64,000 nucleotides of DNA from Oenococcus sp. UCMA 16435 (GCA_004010835.2 CP030868.2:434001-498000), one strand, 5' to 3'. Numbered from the stretch's first letter, positions 17,846-26,723 are shown. Notes: a model not told the origin generated them from the letters alone. Numbers and translations: made by a program.

Positions 17846-18250
17846 ATGTATATTGGAAGACCTTTTTTACAAATATTTCTTTTTTTTAAAAAAGCTATCA
17901 TCGCAGTTATTGCAATGTACCTGGCACTCGCACTAAGAATTGACAATATGGAGCATTTTCCAATTAGTGGCGACAATGTCCTGGCTACAAAAATTTCAGT
18001 TTTAACCGCCGTTTTCGTTGCCCTCTTGAATGCCTATCAAGTTATTTGTGTTTTTATCGAATTAAATCAAACTTTTAAGATAATTTATTTAATCAGCTGT
18101 TTTCTAAGCAACACTTCGATAATTGTTGTTTCCGCGGTTAATTTAAGATTATCTCCAGCTATGTATTTAGGGATATTTGCCGGAAGTCTTGGTCTCCTAC
18201 TCTTATTATGCGAATTCTACAAAAAACAAAAATTAGTCATCAAAAAATAA
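17846..18250 (+). CDS. Hypothetical four-helix membrane protein
   Basis: 134 residues, not recognised. Four hydrophobic segments (about 10-27, 45-70, 75-97, 105-124) alternate with short charged loops, and a Lys-rich tail ends the protein. GACGAG lies a few bases before the ATG. It stands alone between an MFS gene and a MarR/oxidoreductase pair. The preceding 290 bases hold no hairpin or repeat I can support. Confidence 0.6.
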   Translation: MYIGRPFLQIFLFFKKAIIAVIAMYLALALRIDNMEHFPISGDNVLATKISVLTAVFVALLNAYQVICVFIELNQTFKIIYLISCFLSNTSIIVVSAVNLRLSPAMYLGIFAGSLGLLLLLCEFYKKQKLVIKK

Positions 18251-18334
18251 TTATAGTTTTCTCAAATATTTAACAATTGATGAAAATAATCAAAAAAGTC
18301 CGCTTATATTCTCAACTAGTCAAATCACTTATTT

Positions 18335-18799
18335 TCATTCTTCACGAATATCATTGATCGACGCAAGAAAATTTCCAATAAGTTGCAATTCATTTTCACT
18401 AAAAGCCTTAGAAAAATCTAATAGTCGCTGATCCATATCTTGGTGATATTGTGCGTGCAAGTCATGAACCTTTTTCCCTAGTCGGGTTCCTTTTAGATAA
18501 GTATCTTTTTTGTTATCGCCTTGATGGTATTTTTCGATTAATTGTAATCGAAAAAGCTTGTTAACTATTTTAGAAACAGCTCCTTGAGTAAAAGACAAAT
18601 GTTTTACGATTTCTGAAATTCTTGAATCATGATGACGAATAATGGTGCTTAAAACATCTAAGTCAGAAATTGAAAGTGACTTTGCGAGTCCGGATAAATC
18701 AACAACAGCATTTTTCAATAAATAGTTTCTGACTTTCTCCGTGTTATCGTAATTGCGATATCGACGAAGTTCATGATTAATTCTTTTTAAATTATCCAT
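18335..18799 (-). CDS. MarR-family regulator, divergent from a flavodoxin-fold oxidoreductase
   Basis: 154 residues with a MarR winged helix at about 40-115 (SISDLDVLSTIIRHHDSRISEIVKHLSFTQGAVSKIVNKLFRLQLIEKY). The wing contains DNKKDTYLKGT. AAGGAATTTATTTT precedes the ATG. It is divergent from an NAD(P)H oxidoreductase, and the shared 100-base region holds two ATTCCTTGGAAT palindromes, so it very likely represses both. Confidence 0.87.
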   Translation of the reverse strand: MDNLKRINHELRRYRNYDNTEKVRNYLLKNAVVDLSGLAKSLSISDLDVLSTIIRHHDSRISEIVKHLSFTQGAVSKIVNKLFRLQLIEKYHQGDNKKDTYLKGTRLGKKVHDLHAQYHQDMDQRLLDFSKAFSENELQLIGNFLASINDIREE

Positions 18800-18806
18800 A
18801 AAATAA

Positions 18807-18872
18807 ATTCCTTGGAATATATATTGACTTTTCTTAGTTAAAGTATAACAATGATTATATTCCTTGGAATAT
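18807..18872. promoter_or_regulatory. Divergent promoter region with twin MarR operators
   Basis: ATTCCTTGGAAT at 18807-18818 and the 16-bp perfect palindrome ATATTCCTTGGAATAT at 18857-18872 flank TTGACT and TAACAA promoter-like boxes. The two copies are 50 bp apart, between the divergent MarR and oxidoreductase genes. Confidence 0.8.
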
Positions 18873-18900
18873 AAAAAAGAAAGTTAAGAAAGATCTGAAA

Positions 18901-19497
18901 ATGAAAACTGTAATTATTTTTGATCATCCATACGGCATATCCGCCAGCCACAATCAACCACACAACCGTTCTTATTCAGCAGCTATCGCTCAACAAGCAA
19001 TAGACGATCTGAAGGCTGATGGAAACAAAGTCGATATAATCGACTTGCAAAAAGACAACTTCAATCCAGTCATGAAAAAGGATGATCTATTAAATTGGCG
19101 AACAAAAAATTTTGTCGACCAACAAAGCAAAAACTATTTTGACCGTTTGCAAAAAGCTGATGAAATTATTTTTATTTTCCCAATTTGGTGGGAAATGATG
19201 CCGGCATTGACGAAGGGATTCATCGATAAAGTGTTTGCCAAAGGTCAAATAAAAAAAGTCGACGGTCACAGAATGATTTTACCAACTAAAACAAAAGTAC
19301 GTGTTTTGACAGCAATCGGAACACCAAAAATTATTTATAAACTGCATTATGGAAATCCAATTGGAAAAATGTTGAAGCGTGGTGTCTTTGGAAAAATGGG
19401 TCTTAAAGATTTTAAAATTGCCAATTTTAACGCCGAAGATCGAAACGAAAAACAAAGAATTAATGATTTAAAAAAAGTCAGAAAAATAATTCTATAG
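18901..19497 (+). CDS. NAD(P)H-dependent flavin oxidoreductase, flavodoxin-like fold (MdaB/KefG type)
   Basis: 198 residues. The N-terminal IIFDHPYGISASHNQPHNRSYS matches the FMN phosphate loop of flavodoxin-2 proteins. IIFIFPIWWEMMPALTKGFIDKVF (about 89-112) is the hallmark FMN and quinone pocket block. Such enzymes reduce quinones by two electrons or accompany K+ efflux. It is divergently transcribed from a MarR regulator with shared operators, so induction by quinone or electrophile stress is plausible. The substrate is not known. Confidence 0.85.
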   Translation: MKTVIIFDHPYGISASHNQPHNRSYSAAIAQQAIDDLKADGNKVDIIDLQKDNFNPVMKKDDLLNWRTKNFVDQQSKNYFDRLQKADEIIFIFPIWWEMMPALTKGFIDKVFAKGQIKKVDGHRMILPTKTKVRVLTAIGTPKIIYKLHYGNPIGKMLKRGVFGKMGLKDFKIANFNAEDRNEKQRINDLKKVRKIIL

Positions 19498-19547
19498 AAT
19501 TATTCAAGAAATCTTTTAAAATAATGGCTGGCAGCTTATCCAAGTAT

Positions 19548-20180
19548 TCACGCTTTAAAAGTACCATGGACAACGACTTTCGTCCCTTCGGAAATGTTTT
19601 TATAGATCCATTTGGCATCAGGAATTGATAAGCGTATGCAGCCATGAGAACCCGGCTTCTTACCAAGTTCCTTTGCTTGAGAAACTACATACTTACCATT
19701 CTTATCGGTTGGAACCGTATGAAATAAGTAAACACCATTGTCTTTCCAAGATACCCAGTAGTGAGCACCCTCCTTGGATGCCACGTTATAAAAAAATGTG
19801 CCTCGTTCCTTTTGGATTTTATACGTACCGGTTGGCGTCGAATTATCAATACCGGTCGAACAATACATTTCATACAGAATTCTACTGCCGCTTTTTATAT
19901 AAACCCGCTGTCTGGCAATAGAAACATCAATCCAAACGTTTCGATATTTCGATAAAATTGGATAAGATACTTTTTCAGAAGACTTCCGCCAATTTACAGT
20001 TCTCATTTTAGAATCGGCCGAAGTTTTTTTCTTTTTGTCTTTAGATTTCTTATCTTTAGACTTTAATAAACTAAGTCGATTTTTAGAATATTCTTGATTA
20101 GTCTTGTATCCAACTGCAAATGAAAGAGCTAAAAACAAGAAAAGATAAATAAAAATTTTTTTTCTTTGTTTTTTTAACAT
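19548..20180 (-). CDS. L,D-transpeptidase (YkuD domain), membrane-anchored
   Basis: 210 residues. A Lys-rich start and one membrane helix (about 9-25) are followed by a charged KDKKSKDKKK linker. A YkuD domain from about residue 83 ends in the catalytic SHGCIRLSIPDAKWIY, with Cys in HGCIRL as nucleophile and YLFHTVP upstream supplying histidine. It likely cross-links peptidoglycan or attaches proteins outside the membrane. It overlaps no neighbour; the oxidoreductase gene converges from the other side with 50 bases between. Confidence 0.88.
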   Translation of the reverse strand: MLKKQRKKIFIYLFLFLALSFAVGYKTNQEYSKNRLSLLKSKDKKSKDKKKKTSADSKMRTVNWRKSSEKVSYPILSKYRNVWIDVSIARQRVYIKSGSRILYEMYCSTGIDNSTPTGTYKIQKERGTFFYNVASKEGAHYWVSWKDNGVYLFHTVPTDKNGKYVVSQAKELGKKPGSHGCIRLSIPDAKWIYKNISEGTKVVVHGTFKA

Positions 20181-20313
20181 CAGGTCTAAGTCTATTACAG
20201 TGTTTCTAAATCAATATAAAAATTATTAAAATTGTAGCAAGGAATTAAAAACACAAGTTTTGCCATCCATAAAAGCTTGAAATAAAATTTTTTATTTAAA
20301 TTCGATCTCTGCT

Positions 20314-20715
20314 CTAGTCACGTTCATTTTTTTTTGACAACAATTTTTGGTTAATCTCTTTGACATCACGATTTATTTGGCTTTTAACAATTAACCAAAC
20401 AACCATATAAATCAAAACGAATCCAAACGAACCATTAATTAAAGTTACATGTATACCGTTGATGTAGGCAAAAATAAAAACAGCAAAAGCGGTTAAAAAG
20501 AAATGAATTATAAGTTGAGCAAGAAAACTCAAGCGTTCGTCTATCTCGAAAATCATTGAAAATAAACCAATAAAAGCACCAAGCAGAAGAACGCTAAAAA
20601 TCTCAAGTTTGGAATTGGAAAGTGTTTTTGAAAAAAGTTCTGAAACAAGATAGATTGATGAACTAAAGGCAATTCCAATCAGAATACATCTAATAATTTT
20701 CCTTGTAAGATTCAT
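20314..20715 (-). CDS. DUF3021 membrane protein
   Basis: 133 residues with four helices (about 7-25, 37-55, 65-84, 92-112) and a charged tail, typical in size and order of DUF3021. These proteins are nearly always encoded beside a LytTR regulator and are thought to control it at the membrane. The gene starts two bases after the LytTR stop. It is last in an operon with an ABC exporter, so ABC genes, regulator and DUF3021 act together (inference from context). Confidence 0.8.
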   Translation of the reverse strand: MNLTRKIIRCILIGIAFSSSIYLVSELFSKTLSNSKLEIFSVLLLGAFIGLFSMIFEIDERLSFLAQLIIHFFLTAFAVFIFAYINGIHVTLINGSFGFVLIYMVVWLIVKSQINRDVKEINQKLLSKKNERD

Positions 20716-20717
20716 AT

Positions 20718-21167
20718 TTATAATCCCAACCTCTCTTTTAAATTGATTAGATATCTTCGACTAACATTAATTTTTTTATCATTTTTCATAATTGCCGTCA
20801 TGTTTCCAGAAAAACCGGCCTCTAAAGACTGAAGATAGTTAATATTAATAACCGTTCCACGAGCTATTTGGACGAATTGATGATCAAGTTTTTCCAAAGT
20901 TTTATAAAGCCGGCCTCGAGTCGAGTAAGTTGTTTCCCCGGATAAAAATCTGAGCTCGTCTCCATAAACTTCGATTGCAATCAAAGAATCCTGATTAATA
21001 AATTTAATTGCATTACCAACATTGATCGAAATTATCTTGTCAAAGCGTTTATATTCTTTTATATAATCAATTAATCGATTAACGTTATCCGAATAATCTT
21101 GCGCGGTAATCTGCACAATGACTTCATCTTCCGATAATTTGTTGTTCGATAAGAACGAAATCTTCAA
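20718..21167 (-). CDS. LytTR-domain DNA-binding regulator
   Basis: 149 residues without a receiver domain. The C-terminal 95 residues are a LytTR fold (IAIEVYGDELRFLSGETTYSTRGRLYKTLEKL, then FVQIARGTVININYLQSLEA and INVSRRYLINLKERL). The start is TTG with GGAGAAAAAGGC before it. Free-standing LytTR proteins paired with DUF3021 usually regulate adjacent ABC transporters. It lies 30 bases after the permease gene. Its binding sites are not visible upstream of the operon. Confidence 0.87.
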   Translation of the reverse strand: MKISFLSNNKLSEDEVIVQITAQDYSDNVNRLIDYIKEYKRFDKIISINVGNAIKFINQDSLIAIEVYGDELRFLSGETTYSTRGRLYKTLEKLDHQFVQIARGTVININYLQSLEAGFSGNMTAIMKNDKKINVSRRYLINLKERLGL

Positions 21168-21197
21168 GCCTTTTTCTCCAGTCTTAATTGCTAATTA

Positions 21198-22070
21198 TTA
21201 TAACCTTCTATCTTTTCGAAGATGGTTTTCAAGAAATGACTTGAAAGCAACAATCAAAAGAGCGGTAAATAGTGCAATGATCAAGACAGCAAATTCTTGG
21301 GCACTCGACGTCATTGTTTTCCATTGATAGCCTATTCCTAATTGTTTTTTAAAATCAATTAGTTCGTTGGCAGATAAATGTTTAAAAGAGGAACTCAATT
21401 GATTATTCATTAAAAGACGTCTATATAGCGATGCCGAATAAGCTCCTGGATAAAATTTAATCAGAGTTTGCGCAAAAGCCGGCAAAGATCCAATTGGAAT
21501 ATAAATTCCAGAAAAGAAGCCGGATGCCGTGCCAATGATCGAAGAAACAGTTGAAAGTGTCGTCACTTTTTTAATAAACGCAACGATTAATAAACTAATT
21601 GCCGAAGCACTAAAAGAATTAATAATTGACAAACCCAGCAAAGGCAAGAAAACATTTGTTTCTATATTAATATCATCTGAATAGGCAAAATATCCCCACG
21701 CAGTAAAGAAAACAATTATTTGCATAATAATTCCGATTATGACCGCACTCAGAAAATACCCTAGTTGAATTAAAAAAGGTTTGACAGGAGTAATCAAAAA
21801 ATCCTGAAATTGTCGCTGCTCACGATCTTTCACCAATCGATTTATACCTGCCAGAGTTGTTGCTGTTGCTGTTACAGAAAGCATTCCGCCCATCAGCCAA
21901 GGATCAAGGACCCTGGATGTATTTGGAACTTGAGACCAATTTTTAAGCATTCCATTTTTCAAAAAAACAATATACAAGCCTAAAACAAGCAAGGAACTCA
22001 AAATAGAAAAGAAAAGGCCTGATCGATCTCTAAAATAAAGTGTTAAATTTCGTTTCATTAATGAAAACAT
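21198..22070 (-). CDS. ABC-2 type permease (DrrB-like)
   Basis: 290 residues with about six helices. The early NLTLYFRDRSGLFFSILSSLL is the usual cytosolic entry of ABC-2 permeases, and FFSGIYIPIGSLPAFAQTLIKFYPG in the second half is the conserved loop. It overlaps the ATPase stop by one base. With that ATPase it makes a drug- or lipid-type exporter controlled by the following LytTR/DUF3021 pair. The substrate is unknown. Confidence 0.85.
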   Translation of the reverse strand: MFSLMKRNLTLYFRDRSGLFFSILSSLLVLGLYIVFLKNGMLKNWSQVPNTSRVLDPWLMGGMLSVTATATTLAGINRLVKDREQRQFQDFLITPVKPFLIQLGYFLSAVIIGIIMQIIVFFTAWGYFAYSDDINIETNVFLPLLGLSIINSFSASAISLLIVAFIKKVTTLSTVSSIIGTASGFFSGIYIPIGSLPAFAQTLIKFYPGAYSASLYRRLLMNNQLSSSFKHLSANELIDFKKQLGIGYQWKTMTSSAQEFAVLIIALFTALLIVAFKSFLENHLRKDRRL

Positions 22071-22957
22071 TAGCGGATTTCCTTTCCTGTCAACGATATG
22101 AAGACATCATCAATTGTTCCCTGACGAAATTCAAAACGATCAACTTGTTTTGAATATTTCGACAACAAAGAAATTGCTTCTTGAGAACTATTAATATCGA
22201 TAATTAAAGTCCCCTCCGATTCATGCAATTTGATTCCAAGCGGCAAATTTTTTTTAATAAAATTACTATCGCCTTTAATAGTCAAAACATTTTTTGTATA
22301 TTTTTGCTTTAATTGGTCGGATGTTCCATGAGCAATCAAATGACCATGATCGATAATATAAACATCATCCGCTTGATCAGCTTCTTCTAAATAATGAGTG
22401 GTAAGAAAAATTGTCAAATTTTCATTTTTTTGCATAAGCGATAGGGTCTTCCAAATCAAGGTTCGGGTCTGAATATCCAAGCCGGTTGTCGGCTCGTCAA
22501 GGAATAAAATTTTAGGTCGATTAAGCAGTGCTCTGGCAATATCAACCCGGCGTTTTTGTCCACCCGATAAGGCACCATAACGCTGATCTTGAAATTCTTG
22601 GGCCTGAACAATTCCAATTACTTCATCAACTCTATTTTTGGGTAATCGGCGATATAATCTCAGCCGGGAAAATAAATTTTCCTTGACTGTCAATTCTTGA
22701 TCAAGAACACTTTCTTGAAAAACAATCCCAATATTTTTCCGAATTTCTTCTGGGTTCGCTTTTCCATCAACTAGAATTTTCCCTTTGCTGGGTCTTAAAA
22801 TAGTTGTTAACATTTTAATCGTTGTCGATTTTCCAGCTCCATTGGGGCCCAAAAAAGCAACTAAAGATCCCGCTTTAATATTTATATCGATGTTGTCAAC
22901 TGCTATTTTTTTATCATAAATTTTCGTTAGCTTAGTTGCATTTAAAATTGCTGTCAT
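22070..22957 (-). CDS. ABC-2 exporter ATP-binding protein (DrrA-like)
   Basis: 295 residues: Walker A GPNGAGKST, signature LSGGQKRR, Walker B ILFLDEPTTGLD, H-loop THYLEEAD, and a C-terminal regulatory extension ending VFISLTGKEIR, typical of DrrA-type daunorubicin-resistance ATPases. GAGGTAAC precedes the ATG. It leads a four-gene minus-strand operon (ATPase, permease, LytTR, DUF3021). I see no module-type repeats in its leader. Confidence 0.9.
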   Translation of the reverse strand: MTAILNATKLTKIYDKKIAVDNIDINIKAGSLVAFLGPNGAGKSTTIKMLTTILRPSKGKILVDGKANPEEIRKNIGIVFQESVLDQELTVKENLFSRLRLYRRLPKNRVDEVIGIVQAQEFQDQRYGALSGGQKRRVDIARALLNRPKILFLDEPTTGLDIQTRTLIWKTLSLMQKNENLTIFLTTHYLEEADQADDVYIIDHGHLIAHGTSDQLKQKYTKNVLTIKGDSNFIKKNLPLGIKLHESEGTLIIDINSSQEAISLLSKYSKQVDRFEFRQGTIDDVFISLTGKEIR

Positions 22958-23145
22958 TTGTTACCTCGTTTTTAAGTTATTCAACGTAAAAACAGTTTAT
23001 CTAAAAAAAGCTTCTTCAAATGGCGAATATAGATAAGCGGCAACAATAAAATGACAAGTGGTAAGAATTATTATATTAAAATCCAAATAACAGGCCGAAT
23101 AAATTATGGCCAAAAAATAGGACGGTATTTTATTATGTATTAAAA

Positions 23146-23172
23146 AGCAGGCTAGCTTAAGCTGGCCTGCTC
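23146..23172 (-). terminator. Terminator of the ilvD-BASS operon
   Basis: AGCAGGCCAGC and GCTAGCCTGCT pair around TTAA (11 bp, one mismatch-type wobble) and run into TTTTT on the minus strand, ten bases after the transporter stop. Confidence 0.85.
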
Positions 23173-23181
23173 TGATAAGTG

Positions 23182-24159
23182 TCAGTCATTTTGAAGTGAC
23201 GCAGTTGCACGAATTGATTCTTTGACGGATTCGGTTGTATGTTGACGCCACCAAGAAGAAAGAACCGAACCGGAAACATTATGCCAGATAGAGAAAACTG
23301 TCGATGGAATAGCAGCTGCCGGTACAAAATATTTCATAGCTAAAGTTGCACCAAGACTTGAATCCTGCATTCCAACTTCGAAAGTAATCGCCTTCCGTTG
23401 TGGCTGACGCAAACGAATCAAGTGACCAAACAAGTAGCCAAGAGCATAACCACTCAAATTATGAAGCATAACTACCGGAATAACTAAAGCAGTTTGAGCA
23501 GTAAATAAATCGTCATGGTTGGCTGCAAATACTGCCCCGATAATAGCGAGAATTGATAGCTGTGAAATAAACGGTAAAAGCATATTGGCTTTGGCAGTTT
23601 GTTTGCCCAAGAACGTATGAACGACGACGCCCAAGACAATCGGAATAACAACAATCTTCAAGGTACTCAGAAATAATTGTGCGGTCGGTATAGCAACGTA
23701 ACGACCAGCATAAAATTGCAACATCAATGGCAGCATAATTGGTGCTAATAATGTCGAAAGAGCTTCGATCGAAACGTCCAAAGCAACATCCCCTTTTGCC
23801 AAGTAAGCCATAACACTTGACGAAGTACCGCTGGGACAAGATCCGACCAAGATAACACCAACGGCGGTCGAACCTGTTAAGTGGAATATTTGACACAGCA
23901 AGAAGGCAATAAATGGCATGATGGCGTAATGAGCAACAGTTCCAAGAATAACCGGAACCGGGCGTTTCAAGATTCTGGAAAAATCATCTTTACTCAAAGT
24001 TAAGCCCATTCCAAACAATATAATCCCTAAGAGGTAGGGAGTATTAGGCGCAATCCATAAACTTGTTTTTGGTAAAAAGTAATTAACCGCTGCCCATAAG
24101 ATGACAAGTAGCGTAAACCATTTACTCATCCAGTTACCAATTTTAGATACAGTTTTCAT
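23182..24159 (-). CDS. Bile acid:Na+ symporter (BASS) family transporter, PanS-like
   Basis: 325 residues with about nine helices. VGVILVGSCPSGTSSSVMAYLAKGDVALDVSIEALSTLLAPIMLP (about 100-145) is the BASS core with the crossing helix, and TFEVGMQDSSLGATLA is the second half-site. The ATG giving MKTVSKIGNW is preferred because GGAGAAAAACTT precedes it; an upstream TTG is poorly placed. Bacterial BASS proteins move ketopantoate or other keto acids. It is cotranscribed with ilvD, whose product is a branched-chain 2-keto acid, so a keto-acid substrate is attractive but unproven. Confidence 0.85.
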   Translation of the reverse strand: MKTVSKIGNWMSKWFTLLVILWAAVNYFLPKTSLWIAPNTPYLLGIILFGMGLTLSKDDFSRILKRPVPVILGTVAHYAIMPFIAFLLCQIFHLTGSTAVGVILVGSCPSGTSSSVMAYLAKGDVALDVSIEALSTLLAPIMLPLMLQFYAGRYVAIPTAQLFLSTLKIVVIPIVLGVVVHTFLGKQTAKANMLLPFISQLSILAIIGAVFAANHDDLFTAQTALVIPVVMLHNLSGYALGYLFGHLIRLRQPQRKAITFEVGMQDSSLGATLAMKYFVPAAAIPSTVFSIWHNVSGSVLSSWWRQHTTESVKESIRATASLQND

Positions 24160-24224
24160 AAGTTTTTCTCCAATTAAATTCAATCCTTTGAAATAATTTG
24201 TTTTCTATGATTCATAAAAAATTT

Positions 24225-25967
24225 TTAAAACAATTCGTCGTAGCCTTTCATGACTCCGCCAGTATTGGCTGAAGTCACAAGTGCTTGATAACGAACCAAG
24301 TAACCTGTCCGAACTTTTGGTTCAAATTTGGGAAGATGTTTACGACGTTCTGTTAGTTCTTCATCCGAAACTTCAACTGAAATATCATGGTTCTTTAAAT
24401 CGATCGAAATTGTGTCGCCATCGTTAATTAAAGCAATATTGCCACCCTCAGCAGCTTCAGGAGAGATATGGCCTACAGCGATGCCTCGAGTAGCACCCGA
24501 AAAACGACCATCAGTGATTAGACCGACTTCACGACCCAAACCACGTCCAACAATGCTGGAAGTCGGGTTTAACATTTCCGGCATACCAGGACCGCCTTTA
24601 GGACCTTCAAAACGGATAACAACAACGTGACCAGGCCGGACTTCACCGGAATCAATTCCATGAACGGCCTCATCATGAGAGTTGTAACAAATTGCCTTAC
24701 CGACGAATTTACCTTTGTCACGAATATTGGGATCGACGCCACCAACTTTAATAACAGCTCCGTCTTGAGCGAGATTGCCATGAAGAACAGACAAGCCACC
24801 AACATTCGAATAGGCCTTATCAACGGTATGAATAACTTCCGGATTTTTTGTTTTTGCACCAGCAACATTTTCACGCAATGTTTTTCCAGTAACGGTCATT
24901 CGATCGGGATGTAAAATACCGCCTTTTTCAATCAATTCGTTTAAAATGGCTGGGATACCTCCAGCAGTATGAACGTCTTGCATTGTCCAGTGAGAAGATG
25001 GAGCAATTTTTGCTAAGTATGGTACCTTTTGGCTAATCTTGTTAATATCATCCAAATTATAATTAATGCCAGCTTCATGAGCAATTGCCAATCCATGAAG
25101 AATTGTATTAGTTGAACCACCCATTGCCATATCAAGAGCATAGGCATCATCAAATGCTTCTTTGGTTAATAAGTCACGCGGTTTAATATTATTCTTTACC
25201 ATATACATGACTTGTTTTGCGGCTTTACGAACCAGTTCTTTTCGTTCGTCGGAATCTGCTAATGCTGTTCCGTTGTACGGAAGAGCAACTCCTAAAGCTT
25301 CCATTAGACAATTCATTGAATTAGCAGTGAACATACCGGCACATGATCCGCAACCCGGACAGGCATTTTTTTCATACTCCAAGAGATTTTCCTTGGAAAG
25401 CTTGCCGCTCTTGAAAGCACCAACGGCTTCAAACATAGTTGATAAAGTAGTTGCACGGCCCTTTGGATCAATACCGGCCCTCATTGGGCCGCCAGAAACG
25501 AAAACTGATGGGACATTCGTTCTGGCGGCAGCCATCAACATGCCAGGGGTAATTTTGTCACAATTCGGCATGAATAAAGCGCCATCAAACCAATGAGCAT
25601 TGATTACCGTTTCTGCTGAATCAGCGATGATTTCCCGGCTCGGAAGCGAATAGCGCATTCCAACATGGCCCATGGCTATCCCATCATCAACACCGATTGT
25701 GTTAAATTCAAACGGAATTCCACCAGCTTCACGAATGGCCTCTTTAGCAATATCTGCTAAAGCTCGTAAACGGATATGGCCGGGAACAATTTCGATATAA
25801 GAATTACAGATTGCAATAAATGGTTTTTTCATATCCTGTTCGTTTTTTACTTGGCCAGTCGCATAAAGCAAGCTCTTCGATGGCGCTTCATCAACACCAA
25901 CTTTGATCTTGTCAGATCGTTTGTGGATACCTTCTCCTTCTGCATTAAAATCAAGTGTATTCGCCAT
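24225..25967 (-). CDS. ilvD: Dihydroxy-acid dehydratase
   Basis: 580 residues, close to the family length. Conserved elements are [26 protein letters not shown] and [20 protein letters not shown], which hold the Fe-S cysteines. Late blocks are [12 protein letters not shown] and [17 protein letters not shown]. The enzyme makes 2-keto-3-methylvalerate and 2-ketoisovalerate for isoleucine, valine and pantothenate. GAGAGGACGATATTT precedes the ATG. It is first in an operon with a BASS transporter and sits behind a branched-chain-rich leader peptide and terminator, so attenuation by Ile/Val/Leu supply is expected. No other ilv gene is in the window. Confidence 0.95.
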   Translation of the reverse strand: MANTLDFNAEGEGIHKRSDKIKVGVDEAPSKSLLYATGQVKNEQDMKKPFIAICNSYIEIVPGHIRLRALADIAKEAIREAGGIPFEFNTIGVDDGIAMGHVGMRYSLPSREIIADSAETVINAHWFDGALFMPNCDKITPGMLMAAARTNVPSVFVSGGPMRAGIDPKGRATTLSTMFEAVGAFKSGKLSKENLLEYEKNACPGCGSCAGMFTANSMNCLMEALGVALPYNGTALADSDERKELVRKAAKQVMYMVKNNIKPRDLLTKEAFDDAYALDMAMGGSTNTILHGLAIAHEAGINYNLDDINKISQKVPYLAKIAPSSHWTMQDVHTAGGIPAILNELIEKGGILHPDRMTVTGKTLRENVAGAKTKNPEVIHTVDKAYSNVGGLSVLHGNLAQDGAVIKVGGVDPNIRDKGKFVGKAICYNSHDEAVHGIDSGEVRPGHVVVIRFEGPKGGPGMPEMLNPTSSIVGRGLGREVGLITDGRFSGATRGIAVGHISPEAAEGGNIALINDGDTISIDLKNHDISVEVSDEELTERRKHLPKFEPKVRTGYLVRYQALVTSANTGGVMKGYDELF

Positions 25968-26039
25968 TAAATATCGTCCTCTCTAATATGTATCGATGCG
26001 TCCAGCACCAAAATTTAATTCTCGACTTATGAAATAAAA

Positions 26040-26140
26040 TAAAAAAAGCCAAGAACTGTATAAAACAGCCCTTGGCTTAAATCAACCAACGCTGCCCGTC
26101 AAGTTATAGACGGGCTCATCACAAATCAACCCGTCTAGCT
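26040..26140 (-). promoter_or_regulatory. Transcription attenuator of ilvD (alternating hairpins and terminator)
   Basis: On the minus strand, segments in order are CCCGTC (inside the leader peptide's Pro-Val codons), GACGGG (at the leader stop), CCCGTC and GACGGGC. Each can pair with the next. They are followed by a terminator AGCCAAGGGCTGT/ACAGTTCTTGGCT (26046-26078) with seven T. TTGGTT just before the terminator can pair with its left arm AAGCCAA or with AACCAA in the leader. This is the layout of ribosome-stalling attenuation. Confidence 0.75.
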
Positions 26141-26194
26141 AATAATAATGACGGGAACAATAATTTGTAACGATAAAACATTGGTTTTTTTCAT
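26135..26194 (-). CDS. ilv leader peptide (19 residues)
   Basis: The peptide MKKTNVLSLQIIVPVIIIS has five Ile, three Val and two Leu in 19 residues. AGGAGAAAGGAAATACCAATA supplies a strong Shine-Dalgarno site, and a TTGCTG/TATAGT promoter lies about 45 bases upstream. The stop codon TAG overlaps the first GACGGG pairing segment, so a ribosome stalled on the Ile/Val run would change which hairpin forms. It is too short for routine gene calling. Confidence 0.8.
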   Translation of the reverse strand: MKKTNVLSLQIIVPVIIIS

Positions 26195-26237
26195 TATTGG
26201 TATTTCCTTTCTCCTGTCTGAGAATTGCATTTAGCTT

Positions 26238-26267
26238 ACTATAATTATTCTTACTTGTAAACAGCAA
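26238..26267 (-). promoter_or_regulatory. Promoter of the ilv leader and ilvD operon
   Basis: TTGCTG at 26262-26267, an 18-base spacer, and TATAGT at 26238-26243 on the minus strand place the transcript start about 40 bases before the leader peptide. Confidence 0.6.
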
Positions 26268-26500
26268 TTAGCTAGAATCGAAAAATTTTATTGCACTTGT
26301 TAGCATTTTTGATCGCCAAACGTTAATTCATACAACCAAATAACAACAAACGATCGCCTTAATAAATCAAACAGATTTTTTTCTATGAGACATTTAATAT
26401 TATTGTGAATTAATTTTCACCTAAACGACAAAATAAACAAATCGAAAATAGAGTCGAAAGAGCAACTAAATAAAAATAATAATATTTATAAAATCAGCAG

Positions 26501-26665
26501 TCAATATTTTTTTAAATCAAAAAGCGAACGAACTAAAAAACCAAAAGTGAAGCCAACGATCACATTAGTAGCCGCGAAAGCAAAGACTTTCTTGACTGGT
26601 AATTTTGTTTCAATAGTTAAAGCGTGATGAAACATATCATGGTCTTGCGCATTCCTATCTTTCAT
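26501..26665 (-). CDS. Small membrane protein, 54 residues
   Basis: The peptide MKDRNAQDHDMFHHALTIET begins a 54-residue frame after AAAGGTGGTAATTTAT, a good Shine-Dalgarno site. Residues about 27-47 (VFAFAATNVIVGFTFGFLVR) form one membrane helix, followed by a short basic tail. I do not recognise it. It lies 60 bases beyond the terminator of structured RNA 2 on the same strand, so that RNA could be its leader as well as an independent transcript. Confidence 0.6.
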   Translation of the reverse strand: MKDRNAQDHDMFHHALTIETKLPVKKVFAFAATNVIVGFTFGFLVRSLFDLKKY

Positions 26666-26723
26666 ATAAATTACCACCTTTATTATTTACTATATTTTTA
26701 AGTATCATAAAAAAATAGTTATT

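Noticed and set aside
24328..24630. Long plus-strand frames opposite ilvD
   Set aside because: They are antisense shadows of a well-conserved gene with Ser/Arg/Pro-rich content.
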